This document shows, in pieces, positions 1-9,572 of a DNA stretch of 64,000 nucleotides. Position 1 is the first letter of the stretch. Every line of letters begins with the position of its first letter. The DNA is from Saccharomycodes ludwigii (Eukaryota > Ascomycota > Saccharomycetes > Saccharomycodales > Saccharomycodaceae): positions 1,109,501 through 1,173,500 of the forward strand of contig NC_060205.1 of assembly GCF_020623625.1 (NCBI RefSeq), written 5' to 3'. The translations under genes and the position numbers were made by a program. The notes beneath the pieces were generated by a model. The model had not been told where the DNA came from. It worked only from the letters and a program-made list of their open reading frames with translations, and ran no database searches.

Positions 1-2859
1 ATTCCCAAACCAATTTTGGAAAGCTTCTAGATCTGCAAACCCCTTTACAGTACCATCTGTCATAATAGTCTTGGGCATTAAAAAATACAATAGTGACCAA
101 AGCTCTGCTAAATTGTTTTGTAATGGCGTACCAGTTAAAAGCAATCTTCTTTCTGTATTAAAGTTTAGCAAAGCTTGCCAACGGGTAGATCTAAAATTTT
201 TGATATTGTGTGCTTCATCTAATATCATATACTGCCATGTTTTCCGTTTAAAACTGTGTTGGTCAGTAACTACCAATTGATATGAGGTAATACAAACATG
301 AAAAGAATTAGGATTGTTCCAACCTTTCCTTTTTCTTTTACGTTCTTGGGGCGACCCATAATATGCCAATACTTTGAAACCTGGCGCAAACCTTTTAAAT
401 TCCATTTCCCAATTTAATAAAACACTTGTAGGGACCACAATTAAATGTGGCCCCCAGTTTTGCTTTTCACATGCTAACCAACACAATAAGGATATTGTTT
501 GTATGGTTTTTCCTAATCCCATCTCATCTGCTAAAATACCGTTTGTGTTATTGTTATACAATGACGCTAACCAATTCAATCCTTGTTTTTGATAACTTCT
601 TAGGGTTCCCTTTAATAACGGGGGAACCGGAACATCAACAACTTTCAATTGTTCACCCTCATATTCCTCCTTATTTTCTATAAAATCTCCCTTCTCATCT
701 GAATAATTAGATGTTACATTACCTTCTTCATAATCTGCATCAAAACTCGTATCTTTCTCCTCTATTTCAAGTTCATTATTATTTAGTAACAAGCCTAATT
801 GGGTCTTTGGTTTCCCTTGAATATTCTCTTCTTCTTCTTCTTCCTCCTCCCCCTCTGAAGAAGAAGAAGCAGAAGAAGAAGAAGAAGAAGAAGAGGAAGA
901 ACTATATTCTGTAGTTATAGAATCGCTTTCACTGTCAACGTCGCTTTGACTAGCATTGTAATTTATTTCTTCTTTTGCACTTTTAGATACTAAAGCACCT
1001 ATATTTACAGAATTTTCGTTTACTAAAGGTTGTGGTCCAATTGATATATCTGTGTCTTGTAAAATGTTTACCTCGTCTAATTTAGCGTATTTTTCTTTCA
1101 ATTGCTCGACACTAAGTTTAGAATCATCATATTCACCTTTTCTCTCTCTATTTTCATCCAGAGAAACGTTGGCATCCTTTATAGTTCCAGTTAAATATTG
1201 GCTACCAGCACCTTCCCTATCCTCATCACTGGTAGTATCTATATTCATATCATCTACAGAGGACAACTTCTTGTCATCGTTTGTAGAAAAATCGGATGAC
1301 AAAGAAAGATCATCATCTGAAAGTTCCAGACTTTTTTTATTTAATTGAGCACCTAGTAATTTAGTACTTTTCTCTAGCATTTCACTTAAATGTTTTTTAC
1401 CTTGTATTTTCTTTAATTCCTCTTCTTCATCCTTCTTCAAAACCCTATATGCCTTTTCGGCTAGCGACCATCTTTTTCTAACCGCCTGTGCAGCTGTCCT
1501 GGCTAATGCCCTTATATTTTTCTCATGTTGTTTTTTCATACGTTCTTCTGCACCAGATATATGTTTGAAATGTTGCTCAACCATTTGGGAGACTTTTTTA
1601 GCCCTAGCAATTCTCGCTCTAGTACTATTGTGGAATATTTTACTTAATTTGATACCTTGATTCATTAAATGATCTTGTATGGGAAATTGATTTTGTTGCT
1701 TATATATGAAGGTAATAGGCTCGGGTTTCCTTAAAATGTTATTACTAATAGTATTTTGCGAACTGTTAACATCTTTTAAAGTGATTTCCTTTAATAATTG
1801 ATTTTCCAAATTTACTTCTAAAACTCCCTTTTCTACACCTTTCCTAATGTCTTGAAATACCTTTTTTTGTTTGGAAATAAAATTTTCATATTCTTGCTCG
1901 TCAACATCCTCATCTAAAGACCTAAAAGAAGTTAGATATGCCGATAAATTGTTAAATTTAGGTTTTGTTACATTTTCTGGGTTTGTTACTGTTGGTTTCG
2001 GTAAATTAACATAAAACTTGAACTTTAATTTTGAAGAGTTATATTTTTCATCCTGACTTTCGGAAGAAGAAGGAGAAGGAGATGGTGATGATGATGATGA
2101 CGATGGGGTAAAATAAAATGGATCTTCTACTTTTTGTTTTTCATCATTTACATTTAACATTAAATAGGGTTCGGAAAGCATATTTGATTTTTTTTGTTTC
2201 TTCAAAGGGTTTCGGTGCTGATATTTTATTTTATTATCTTCCAAAGTATTTGATCTTTTATTATTAGCTCTGTCATTAATACGATTATTCTCCTTAGGTT
2301 CCTCATTCTTTAAACTATCAGTATTCAGTATTGTATTTTTATATGTTTCATCCAATATTTTCCTTAAATGTCCGTACTTAGCATTTACAAGTTCGTCCAA
2401 AGTATTATTAATGTTTGAAGTAATTCCATCGCTGTTATATTTGGTTGCGGTTAGTGTATCCGTTGCTTTTGTTTCCCCCCCGTCTATTCTTCTCCCTCTT
2501 CTCCTTCTACTTCTTATCCTGCGAGAAGCTGGTAAATCATTATTATCGGAAATAAGATTATCTGGACCAGTAATATTGTGATTCGTATTAGTAGCATCCT
2601 TATCGGTACTCTCGAGGTTTAATCCGTGTTCCTTTAAAAAATCAGAAAAAACAAGGCTTTCCCTTTTTTCTCTGAAAAGTGGATCAAATTCATCTATATT
2701 TGTAAAGTTGTACAAGTGAAATAGTTCATTGGTCAAAACCTCATATTGAAATTTTAAATCTGCCAAAAGATCGATATCGTTTTTCTTATCGTTTGTAGAT
2801 GAGTCACTGTTAATATTGTTGAGTATTGGTGAATTATTGTGTGTGTTACTGTTAGTCAT
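1..2859 (-). CDS. SWR1: Swr1 chromatin-remodelling ATPase, N-terminal part (cut by window edge)
   Basis: Catalytic subunit of the SWR1 complex, a nuclear Snf2-family ATPase that swaps H2A for H2A.Z in nucleosomes. The frame is open from an ATG at 2857-2859 to the window edge, giving 953 codons. The N-terminus contains LTNELFHLYNF, close to the S. cerevisiae Swr1 N-terminus (LTNELFHLREF). A basic HSA-like helix lies near residues 410-460, followed by an acidic Ser/Glu-rich stretch near residues 650-680. The first RecA lobe follows, with ADEMGLGKT near residue 775, the DEAH box in MILDEAHN near residue 880, LLLTGTPLQNN, and a Swr1-type KGFADLEAFQNWF at the edge, which separates it from Ino80. 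The second ATPase lobe and the insert lie outside the window. The S. cerevisiae gene is YDR334W, so its place next to SNF1 is not ancestral in that genome. Confidence 0.96.
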   Translation of the reverse strand, partial: MTNSNTHNNSPILNNINSDSSTNDKKNDIDLLADLKFQYEVLTNELFHLYNFTNIDEFDPLFREKRESLVFSDFLKEHGLNLESTDKDATNTNHNITGPDNLISDNNDLPASRRIRSRRRRGRRIDGGETKATDTLTATKYNSDGITSNINNTLDELVNAKYGHLRKILDETYKNTILNTDSLKNEEPKENNRINDRANNKRSNTLEDNKIKYQHRNPLKKQKKSNMLSEPYLMLNVNDEKQKVEDPFYFTPSSSSSSPSPSPSSSESQDEKYNSSKLKFKFYVNLPKPTVTNPENVTKPKFNNLSAYLTSFRSLDEDVDEQEYENFISKQKKVFQDIRKGVEKGVLEVNLENQLLKEITLKDVNSSQNTISNNILRKPEPITFIYKQQNQFPIQDHLMNQGIKLSKIFHNSTRARIARAKKVSQMVEQHFKHISGAEERMKKQHEKNIRALARTAAQAVRKRWSLAEKAYRVLKKDEEEELKKIQGKKHLSEMLEKSTKLLGAQLNKKSLELSDDDLSLSSDFSTNDDKKLSSVDDMNIDTTSDEDREGAGSQYLTGTIKDANVSLDENRERKGEYDDSKLSVEQLKEKYAKLDEVNILQDTDISIGPQPLVNENSVNIGALVSKSAKEEINYNASQSDVDSESDSITTEYSSSSSSSSSSSASSSSEGEEEEEEEENIQGKPKTQLGLLLNNNELEIEEKDTSFDADYEEGNVTSNYSDEKGDFIENKEEYEGEQLKVVDVPVPPLLKGTLRSYQKQGLNWLASLYNNNTNGILADEMGLGKTIQTISLLCWLACEKQNWGPHLIVVPTSVLLNWEMEFKRFAPGFKVLAYYGSPQERKRKRKGWNNPNSFHVCITSYQLVVTDQHSFKRKTWQYMILDEAHNIKNFRSTRWQALLNFNTERRLLLTGTPLQNNLAELWSLLYFLMPKTIMTDGTVKGFADLEAFQNWFGN

Positions 2860-3778
2860 ATTATATTAACAATAATTATTATTATTATTATTTTTTTTTT
2901 TTTTTTTTCTTTTTTTTTTTTGGCTTATATTACAGATTATAACGTTGTTATTATATTTCCCTATACATATACATATACATATATTCTGAATAAAAGACGC
3001 TTTATTTACTAATTATCTGGATACATAAAAGTTATTGGTAGCAATAGAAAGTAAAAAATTTCAGCAATTCAATAAGATAATTTTCTTGTGGATAGCTCCA
3101 AATTTAACTTATGTTATATGTGTTTTTAGGAGGTTTATTGTATTTTACCTGGTTGTGTAATTTTTAAAGAGGCAAAAAAAAAAAAAAATTTTTTTCTAAA
3201 AGAATTTAAAAATTCAGGAAAAAAAAAAATTGGTAAAAATGATACACAAAACGTGAAGCAAAGCACATTCGCTAAGAGAAAAAAAAAGAGAAAAAAAACT
3301 TGATATAAAGAAAAAAAAAAAAAAAAAAAACAAAAAAGGTGAAAAATGGAGAATAAAATATTAAAAAAAAAAAGAAAAAGAAAAAAAAATATATTGTCGG
3401 ACTTAGTTTCTGTCCTCGGTGCGCAACGGACAAATGATTTCTCCCTTGAATTATTTTTGCACACAAGTCCTGCATGAATATATTTCTTTAACTAATGACA
3501 GCGACGAGTAAATTAAATAAAAATAAATATCTATAAAGGGAAAACTTCGATAATCTAACGAATTATAAAAGAGTGTTCCGAAAAAGAAAATAATATAAAA
3601 ATAATTGTTGGAAGTTAGCATATCTATATAAACATAACAAAATAAACTAAATTTTTATATAGAGAAAATAATAATAAGGATAGTAATAAAAATATATACG
3701 TTCCACGTACCATATATTATCTATTGAAACAAAAATAAAATAAAATAAAATAAAATAAAAATTATACCTCTCCTTTTA
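2860..3778. other. Intergenic region between SNF1 3' end and SWR1 5' end
   Basis: This is the upstream region of SWR1 (minus) and the downstream region of SNF1 (minus). It holds many long A and T runs (for example 2891-2922, 3311-3330 and 3361-3390) and a short TACATA repeat near 2963-2982. I see no convincing gene. The open frames here are made of homopolymer codons. Confidence 0.6.
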
Positions 3779-5833
3779 TCAGCTTTGGCTATTGACAGCC
3801 AATTCCATAATCAATCTAGTAGTTAAATGCAAAAAAGGGTAAGCAGAAAAAGTACTCATCTCTTCCTCGGTACTGCTACTGTTGCTGCTCCCTTCTTCAC
3901 CATTACTAGTTTCCCATCCGTCAAATTTAAAGTCAACTAAATAATTGTTAGGCTCAATCTGAAATAATTGAATAACCATTCTCATCAAGTCTGGTATTTT
4001 CCTTTGTTGATCAAGGGACCCAGTATCATATCTCCATCTTACTTTAATAGTCCATAGATCTTCTTCACTGGGTTTTGCCCATTCTGCTCCCAAGTTTTTC
4101 AAGGCGATATAAATTTCACCCATTACATCCAATGGATAGGACCTAGATCTGATACCAAAATGCCACTTGGTTTTTGATTTTTTGTTATTTAAAGGTGTTA
4201 TTTTCATGGCTGCTCGTGATCCTTGTTGCATCATATTAGCTCTATGTATTTGTGGTAGCGAACTGGGTAAGATCGCAATAGTACTTGTTTCATCTGGACC
4301 CACATCGTTATTAAAGGATGATGGATAATAATTGGAAGTATTAGATGGTTTCATAATACGGTGGTGTTTAGTCTCGTTGCTTTCATTTGTTGTTGTAGAT
4401 GGGGGTGAACTTAAAAATGAGCTTGATGATTGATCATACACCGGTGGTGATTGAGACAAGAAAGTTTCAAACTCATTGTTTTTAAAATCATTATTGTTAT
4501 TGTTTTTCAAATCCTCGATGAACTTCTGGTTTTCTTTAATCAATAGATACGCATCTCTGATTTCGTTATAAGCAGGTGTATTATTGCCAGATTCTAGAGC
4601 ATCATAAATTTCGTTTTTCTCGTAGCCCATCGTAGAAGCTAGCATATTAACCATACCATCGTTAATTTCCTCTTCGTGCTGTGAACCTTCTTTAGCATCT
4701 TTGTTGGACTGCTTATCTTCTTGCTGCTTATCATCACTATCAGCGACGGCACTTCCTTTTAAATCTGGTGGTAGCAAATATTCAGGCAAATCCACTTTAA
4801 ACCACTCGTCTTGGAATATTTCATGAATGGTAATTCTATTTAATGGGTTAACGATTAACATTCTTTTTATTAAATTGGATGCCCCTGGACTTAAGAATTT
4901 GGGCAAAGTGTAAACACCATTGCTAATGTTTTTAAATAGTACTGGAATACTTTCATCATCAAAGGGCAAACGGCGACATAACATAACGTATAAGATGACA
5001 CCGCATGACCAAACATCGACTTCAGGACCTGCATACAATTTACCACTAATAACTTCTGGAGCAGCGTAATTGGGAGACCCACAAGAAGTTTTCAAAAAGT
5101 TACCATCAGTCATAATGTTGGATAACCCAAAATCTGCAATTTTAACGTTCAAATTATCGTCCAATAGCAAGTTTTCTGGTTTTAAATCTCTATGGACAAT
5201 CTTGTGTCTGTGACAGTACTCTACAGCACTAATAATCTGTTGGAAAAACCTACGGGCTTCCTGCTCGCTCATCTTATCCCTTTGGACAATATAATCAAAC
5301 AATTCGTTGCTGGCATATTCTATAACCATGATAATTTCTTCTTTACTCTTGATGACGTCGTACAATTTGATAATATGTGGATGTCTTAGTAATCTCAAAT
5401 AGGAAATTTCACGTTCTATACGGCCTTGCATATCGCTCTTGGCCAAAACCTTTTTATTGATGATTTTCAAAGCAACCTTTTGGTTTGTAGTGATGTGATA
5501 AGCTAATTTGACTTTACCAAAAGAACCTTCGCCCAACGTTTTGATAATTTGGTATTTCCCGATCCTCTGAGAAATGGTACTGGTACTACCGTTGGATGGT
5601 TTATGGGAATTATGGTTACTGCTTTGACGATGGTGATGGTGATGGTGATGATGAGTCCCGTTACTTTTACTGGTTGTAGGACTACTGTTGGTGGTAGTGG
5701 TACTACTATGATGGTGATGATGATGGTGGTGATGGTGGTGAGAACCATTGCTACTAGATCGGTCGCTAGTGTTGGTAGCATTGGTGTCCGATATTATTGG
5801 TTGTTGATTTTCACTAATAGTGTTATTACTCAT
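3779..5833 (-). CDS. SNF1: Snf1 / AMPK catalytic subunit, with two polyhistidine tracts
   Basis: Ser/Thr kinase alpha subunit of the yeast AMPK complex, needed for growth on non-glucose carbon. 684 residues from the ATG at 5831-5833 (S. cerevisiae 633). The N-terminus carries an 11-His run (residues 32-42) and an 8-His run (61-68). The kinase domain has GEGSFGKV at 101-108, the catalytic Lys in VALK at 123, HRDLKPEN at 214-221 and DFG at 234-236. The activation loop FLKTSCGSPNYAAPE places the Thr phosphorylated by upstream kinases at residue 249. A UBA-like autoinhibitory segment (MVNMLASTMGY) follows near residue 400. The C-terminal regulatory domain (WHFGIRSRS, DFKFDGWE) binds the beta and gamma subunits. 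It is divergent from the YDR476C-like gene, as in S. cerevisiae (YDR477W/YDR476C). Confidence 0.98.
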   Translation of the reverse strand: MSNNTISENQQPIISDTNATNTSDRSSSNGSHHHHHHHHHHHSSTTTTNSSPTTSKSNGTHHHHHHHHRQSSNHNSHKPSNGSTSTISQRIGKYQIIKTLGEGSFGKVKLAYHITTNQKVALKIINKKVLAKSDMQGRIEREISYLRLLRHPHIIKLYDVIKSKEEIIMVIEYASNELFDYIVQRDKMSEQEARRFFQQIISAVEYCHRHKIVHRDLKPENLLLDDNLNVKIADFGLSNIMTDGNFLKTSCGSPNYAAPEVISGKLYAGPEVDVWSCGVILYVMLCRRLPFDDESIPVLFKNISNGVYTLPKFLSPGASNLIKRMLIVNPLNRITIHEIFQDEWFKVDLPEYLLPPDLKGSAVADSDDKQQEDKQSNKDAKEGSQHEEEINDGMVNMLASTMGYEKNEIYDALESGNNTPAYNEIRDAYLLIKENQKFIEDLKNNNNNDFKNNEFETFLSQSPPVYDQSSSSFLSSPPSTTTNESNETKHHRIMKPSNTSNYYPSSFNNDVGPDETSTIAILPSSLPQIHRANMMQQGSRAAMKITPLNNKKSKTKWHFGIRSRSYPLDVMGEIYIALKNLGAEWAKPSEEDLWTIKVRWRYDTGSLDQQRKIPDLMRMVIQLFQIEPNNYLVDFKFDGWETSNGEEGSSNSSSTEEEMSTFSAYPFLHLTTRLIMELAVNSQS

Positions 5834-6694
5834 TATATGGATACTTGGAGGAGGGGGGGGGAGGTGGTAATAATATAAATATACGGATATATACTTTTTT
5901 TTCCTTTCCTTTTCTTTTCTTTTTTTGTTTTTGTTTATTGTTTCTGGTGTGATTAATTTGTAGGTAAAATATCAATAAATGGAAAGGAATAAATATGAAC
6001 ATATAATTTTTTTTTTATTTATTTATTTTAGAGGGAACGGGCAGGGGAGAGAAAACGAAGGGGCAGGACCACGTAGGTGCGGGCCTTTGTTTGCCACCGT
6101 TTCTCTTGTTGTTGTTTTTCTTTTCCTTCAATGGCTACTTGTCCGGTATGGTAATCCGATCGTTCACGGACTGCTTGTAGTTTTTAATTTTATTTTAATT
6201 TTACAACAAGAAAAAAAAAGAGAGAAAATTAAATTAAAAAAAAAAAAAAAAAAAAAAAACAAAAGGACATAATAAAATATGACAATGTCACTAACAAATC
6301 TCGTTTAATTAACTATTTACCATGTTTTTTTTTTTTTTGTTTTTTTTTCCATTTTTTTTATTTTTCCTTTTTCTTTTTTTTGTTGAGAAAGTAAAACAAT
6401 TATGAAAATAGTAATAAAAAAAGTATTTTATTTGGAAAGTGGTTAGCATTTGCTTCTACTGCTTTTTTTTTTGTTTCTTCTTTTTTATTTATTTTGTTAT
6501 TCTTTGTTTTCCTTTTCCTTTCTCTTCTTTCTTTCTTTTTTTTATTCCATTAAGTCATCTTTCATTGCTTTACCCCCTCCTCAATCTTACCATCCAACAA
6601 GAAAAAAAAAAACATCTCTTTTCAAATTAAAAGTCACAACTCATCAGAATAATAGAACTTGATAATAAAAATAAGTTTGATCGCTTCATACAAA
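5834..6694. promoter_or_regulatory. Divergent promoter region SNF1 / YDR476C-like gene
   Basis: Shared upstream DNA of two divergent genes. A G/C-richer island at about 6031-6180 contrasts with the poly-T and poly-A tracts on either side (6236-6259, 6323-6380, 6460-6545). The island is the most likely place for factor binding, but I cannot assign a specific site. No gene is seen; frames such as that at 5979-6272 are low-complexity. Confidence 0.5.
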
Positions 6695-7384
6695 ATGAGT
6701 ACTCGTGAAAGTGTAATAAGACATATCAATAAAAATTATAGGGCATCTTTGCACGATTACATCTATGTTTATGGTACAGTCGACGAAAAGTTACCGATTC
6801 GTCAGCTTAGATTAGTTGATTGTGATTTAGATTCAATCACAATTAGCTACTTAAAGGATTTCCAATTACAAGATGATGAAGATTTATTTGAAATTATTAA
6901 ATTTGATCAAGGCACCAGAAAATGTTTGAATTATGCAGAAGTACAAGATAAATTGATTGAAATGGCTGAAGTAGCTGCTAAAAAAAGAAATTTATCACAT
7001 ATCCAAATAAATGAAATGAGATATCCTACGAGTTTTTTAGATATATTAATAATTATATTGGTATTTCTTCCAACAATGAGCTATATTTGGCTATTGCCGT
7101 TACAGGATTTATTGAAAAAGTCTGAGTTACCTATAATTGTATTTCTGTCTCAAAATCTTTTCCAACCCAAGATACTAATAGGAATCCAATTGGCTGCTAT
7201 TTTTACACACTTTTTAGAAATATATATATTATTAAAACCTAAGTTGACGTTCTATCGTGTTCCAACAGATTATTTAGTGGAGTGGTGGTTTTTCGGATTG
7301 TTAGAAGGATATGGTGTTATAAGAAGATTCAATGAAGTTATCAAGGAAAAGAAGCAACAGCAAAAACGGTTAAAAAGGAAATAA
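6695..7384 (+). CDS. YDR476C-like DUF2470-type ER membrane protein
   Basis: Uncharacterised protein of 229 residues. The start is the ATG at 6695 (context ACAAAATGAG). The frame stays open about 12 codons upstream but has no ATG there. The N-terminal half (VIRHINKNYRASLHDY, then a YGTVDEKLPI segment) resembles DUF2470. The C-terminal half has two or three hydrophobic segments (LDILIIILVFLPTMSYIWLL and IGIQLAAIFTHFLEIYILL) and a lysine-rich tail (KEKKQQQKRLKRK), consistent with an ER membrane protein. S. cerevisiae YDR476C (224 residues) also sits divergently next to SNF1, so the assignment rests on domain, length and position. Biochemical function is unknown. Confidence 0.85.
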   Translation: MSTRESVIRHINKNYRASLHDYIYVYGTVDEKLPIRQLRLVDCDLDSITISYLKDFQLQDDEDLFEIIKFDQGTRKCLNYAEVQDKLIEMAEVAAKKRNLSHIQINEMRYPTSFLDILIIILVFLPTMSYIWLLPLQDLLKKSELPIIVFLSQNLFQPKILIGIQLAAIFTHFLEIYILLKPKLTFYRVPTDYLVEWWFFGLLEGYGVIRRFNEVIKEKKQQQKRLKRK

Positions 7385-7810
7385 AATGAAAGAAAGATAA
7401 TATATAATATTTGTAAAAAAAAAAAAAAAAAAAGTATAATAAAATTTAGTATTGCATTTAACTTAATTACTTGATGTAATAAAAAGAGGGAAAAGAAAAT
7501 TACTGCATCAAAACAAATATACAAAATGCACTAAGATAATGAACAAGATTAAATTTATTTGTATTGTCTTTTTTTTTTTTTTTATCGCTTTTTTATCGCT
7601 TCTTTTTTTCTTTAATTATTATTTTTAAAAATTAATAATAAATTTGTTTATCAATTTATAGACAAGACACATAAATAACGTATACCGTTGACAACTAAAA
7701 GGAAAACATCTTATATTATTGTAGATTTATAACATTGCAAACAATACTATTTGATATCATATATATATATATATATATATATATGTATCAAAAAAAAAAA
7801 AAGAAAAAAA
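7385..7810. other. Intergenic region upstream of the Arf-like GTPase
   Basis: Poly-A (7416-7432) and poly-T (7568-7583) tracts and a (TA)n run at about 7760-7783, which could serve as the TATA region of the downstream GTPase gene. No gene is seen. Confidence 0.5.
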
Positions 7811-8824
7811 ATGTGTCGTTTAATTGAAACAGACAACGATAAGATGAATGATACAAATAATGAGGAACACGATAGTATAAATCAATGCTGTTGTATCCAA
7901 CCACTTTTTTATTCCTCTATTTATTTTTCGAACCTTTTACATTATTTATTTATTAGAAATGAATTAACCGTATTAATGTTAGGATTACAGGGAAGTGGTA
8001 AAACTACTATAATAAATATGCTAAGTAATCAAGGTAGAAACAACAAACATCCAATTTATGATGTAAATACTATACCAAATAACAATATTAAGCACCCATT
8101 GAAAAGTGGTAAAATACAGATTGGTGATGAAAAGCATATTTTCCAATTTTTGGACTTTAGCGGGCAAAAGCGATTGGAATCTTCTTGGAAAACATATTTT
8201 ATCAAAAATCACTCAAATAAAATAGATGTAATAATATATGTTTTAGATATAAGCGATTTTATTAAATGGGATCAAACAAAGAAAAGTTTTCAAGAAAATT
8301 TAATATTCTTGGAACAAGAACAACAAAGAAGTAGTAGGACAGTAGATAAAAAGATACCTATTTTGATAATAGGTAATAAAATTGACAATTTCAACGGAAG
8401 TGCTAGTTATACAGACAATGGTTGTACCAGTTCGACACAAATGTTTTCTCATAAATCTATTCTTTTAAGGAAAAATTCAAAAAACAACATGTACATTATC
8501 TCAGATGAACCTGGTATTGTAAGCAGTAGTGTTAGTGCATTGAGTATTAATTCTACTGGAACCAATATAATACATGATGAGAGAGATTATTACAATAAAA
8601 TAGTGAACTATGTGATAAATGAGGATACAATGTATTATTTAGAGAATACAGGTATATTATGTAAACAATTAGGGTTGGATATTCAGAATAGACGGTTATA
8701 TTATGAAGATGGGAATGCAAAAGTTATAGAACTCAAGTCAGATATAGATGTTATAACGATTAGTTGTAAAGATTGTATTAAAATAAATGAGGTTATACTG
8801 TGGCTAAGTAAGTTACAAATTTGA
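7811..8824 (+). CDS. Divergent Arf-like small GTPase with a long G4-G5 insertion
   Basis: 337 residues from the ATG at 7811; the frame is open 20 codons further upstream but only over a (TA)n/poly-A tract without ATG. All Ras-superfamily G motifs are visible: G1 GLQGSGKT at 58-65, a switch-I-like HPIYDVNTI at 80-88, G3 DFSGQ at 115-119, G4 NKID at 189-192 and a G5-like SCKD at 318-321. G3 ending in GQ and the final ILWL helix point to the Arf/Arl branch. It is nearly twice the usual length (about 180 residues), because some 125 residues lie between G4 and G5, including a Ser/Asn-rich part. There is no Gly2 for myristoylation; instead a CCC cluster (26-28) precedes a hydrophobic stretch and could be S-acylated (inference). 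Cin4/Arl2 and Arl3 are possible relatives but none is clear. S. cerevisiae has no gene here between YDR476C and JIP4. Confidence 0.8.
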   Translation: MCRLIETDNDKMNDTNNEEHDSINQCCCIQPLFYSSIYFSNLLHYLFIRNELTVLMLGLQGSGKTTIINMLSNQGRNNKHPIYDVNTIPNNNIKHPLKSGKIQIGDEKHIFQFLDFSGQKRLESSWKTYFIKNHSNKIDVIIYVLDISDFIKWDQTKKSFQENLIFLEQEQQRSSRTVDKKIPILIIGNKIDNFNGSASYTDNGCTSSTQMFSHKSILLRKNSKNNMYIISDEPGIVSSSVSALSINSTGTNIIHDERDYYNKIVNYVINEDTMYYLENTGILCKQLGLDIQNRRLYYEDGNAKVIELKSDIDVITISCKDCIKINEVILWLSKLQI

Positions 8825-9160
8825 AGGGGGGGGAGAAGAGAATGATTTGGGTGAGTGCGGGTAATTTGGATATATTTATTTATTTTGGCTTAGCAACACA
8901 ACAAAAAAAAAAAAAAAAAAAAAGGGGGTGGTGGTGGTGGTAGTTTTATAGGTTGAAGATACACAGAAAAGAAAACTTTCTTTCTAAAAATAAACAAGAT
9001 TCAAAGCGGGGGGGGGGAAGGCAGCAGTGGGAAAAGAAAGAAAAACTCAAGTTTTTAACTTACCAGCTGAAAAAGAATGCGGGGTAGAGAAAAGAATATA
9101 TTTGTTAATTTTTTAATGGGAATGGCAAATAGGGATTCAAAGGGGGACCAAAATCCCAGT

Positions 9161-9210
9161 GGGGAGAGGCAAAGGGGAGAGGCAAAGGGGAGAGGCAAAG
9201 GGAAGAGCCA
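9161..9210. repeat. 13-bp minisatellite, three perfect copies plus a partial one
   Basis: The unit GGGGAGAGGCAAA starts at 9161, 9174 and 9187, and a degenerate partial fourth copy runs to about 9210. It lies within a purine-rich stretch upstream of the JIP4-like gene. Confidence 0.9.
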
Positions 9211-9320
9211 CTGGTAGAAACTACAGGGCCCACCACTCCTTTTACTGTTTTTCTTATCACCAAAAATAAAATTTAAAATTTAAAAAAAAATTAAAAAAAA
9301 AATTACTGCAAAACTAAACA

Positions 9321-9360
9321 AAAATAAACAAAAATAAACAAAAATAAACAAAAATAAACC
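9321..9360. repeat. 10-bp A-rich tandem repeat
   Basis: Four copies of AAAATAAACA, the last ending in C instead of A. It is a simple low-complexity repeat in the 5' flank of the JIP4-like gene. Confidence 0.85.
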
Positions 9361-9572
9361 AACTTTCTAATTTTACATAATAAATTATAACAAATAATAA
9401 ACTATAGCGAATAATTCCCTTTTAATAATATACGATAACAATTATATATATATATATATATACCACTTATTATAAACTAAAAAAAAAAAGAAAAAGAAAA
9501 ACAAAAAGAAAAACAAAAAGCATCATATACAAAAATATAAAAAAAAAAAAAATTCTTTTCCCTAAAATAATA

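Larger units (their letters stand above)
8825..9572. other. G-rich intergenic region upstream of JIP4-like gene
   Basis: Unusually purine-rich on the plus strand from about 8824 to 9215, with several G runs (8825-8833, 8924-8930, 9007-9015), a GGT repeat and a 13-bp minisatellite. From about 9320 it turns A-rich, with a 10-bp repeat and a (TA)n run at 9444-9460 near the probable JIP4 promoter. No gene is seen. Confidence 0.5.

Noticed and set aside
1052-1348. 98-codon plus-strand frame inside SWR1
   Set aside because: It is antisense to a Glu/Ser-rich stretch of SWR1 and low in complexity.
5549-5878. 109-codon plus-strand frame antisense to the start of SNF1
   Set aside because: It is the complement of the SNF1 polyhistidine region and has no independent support.
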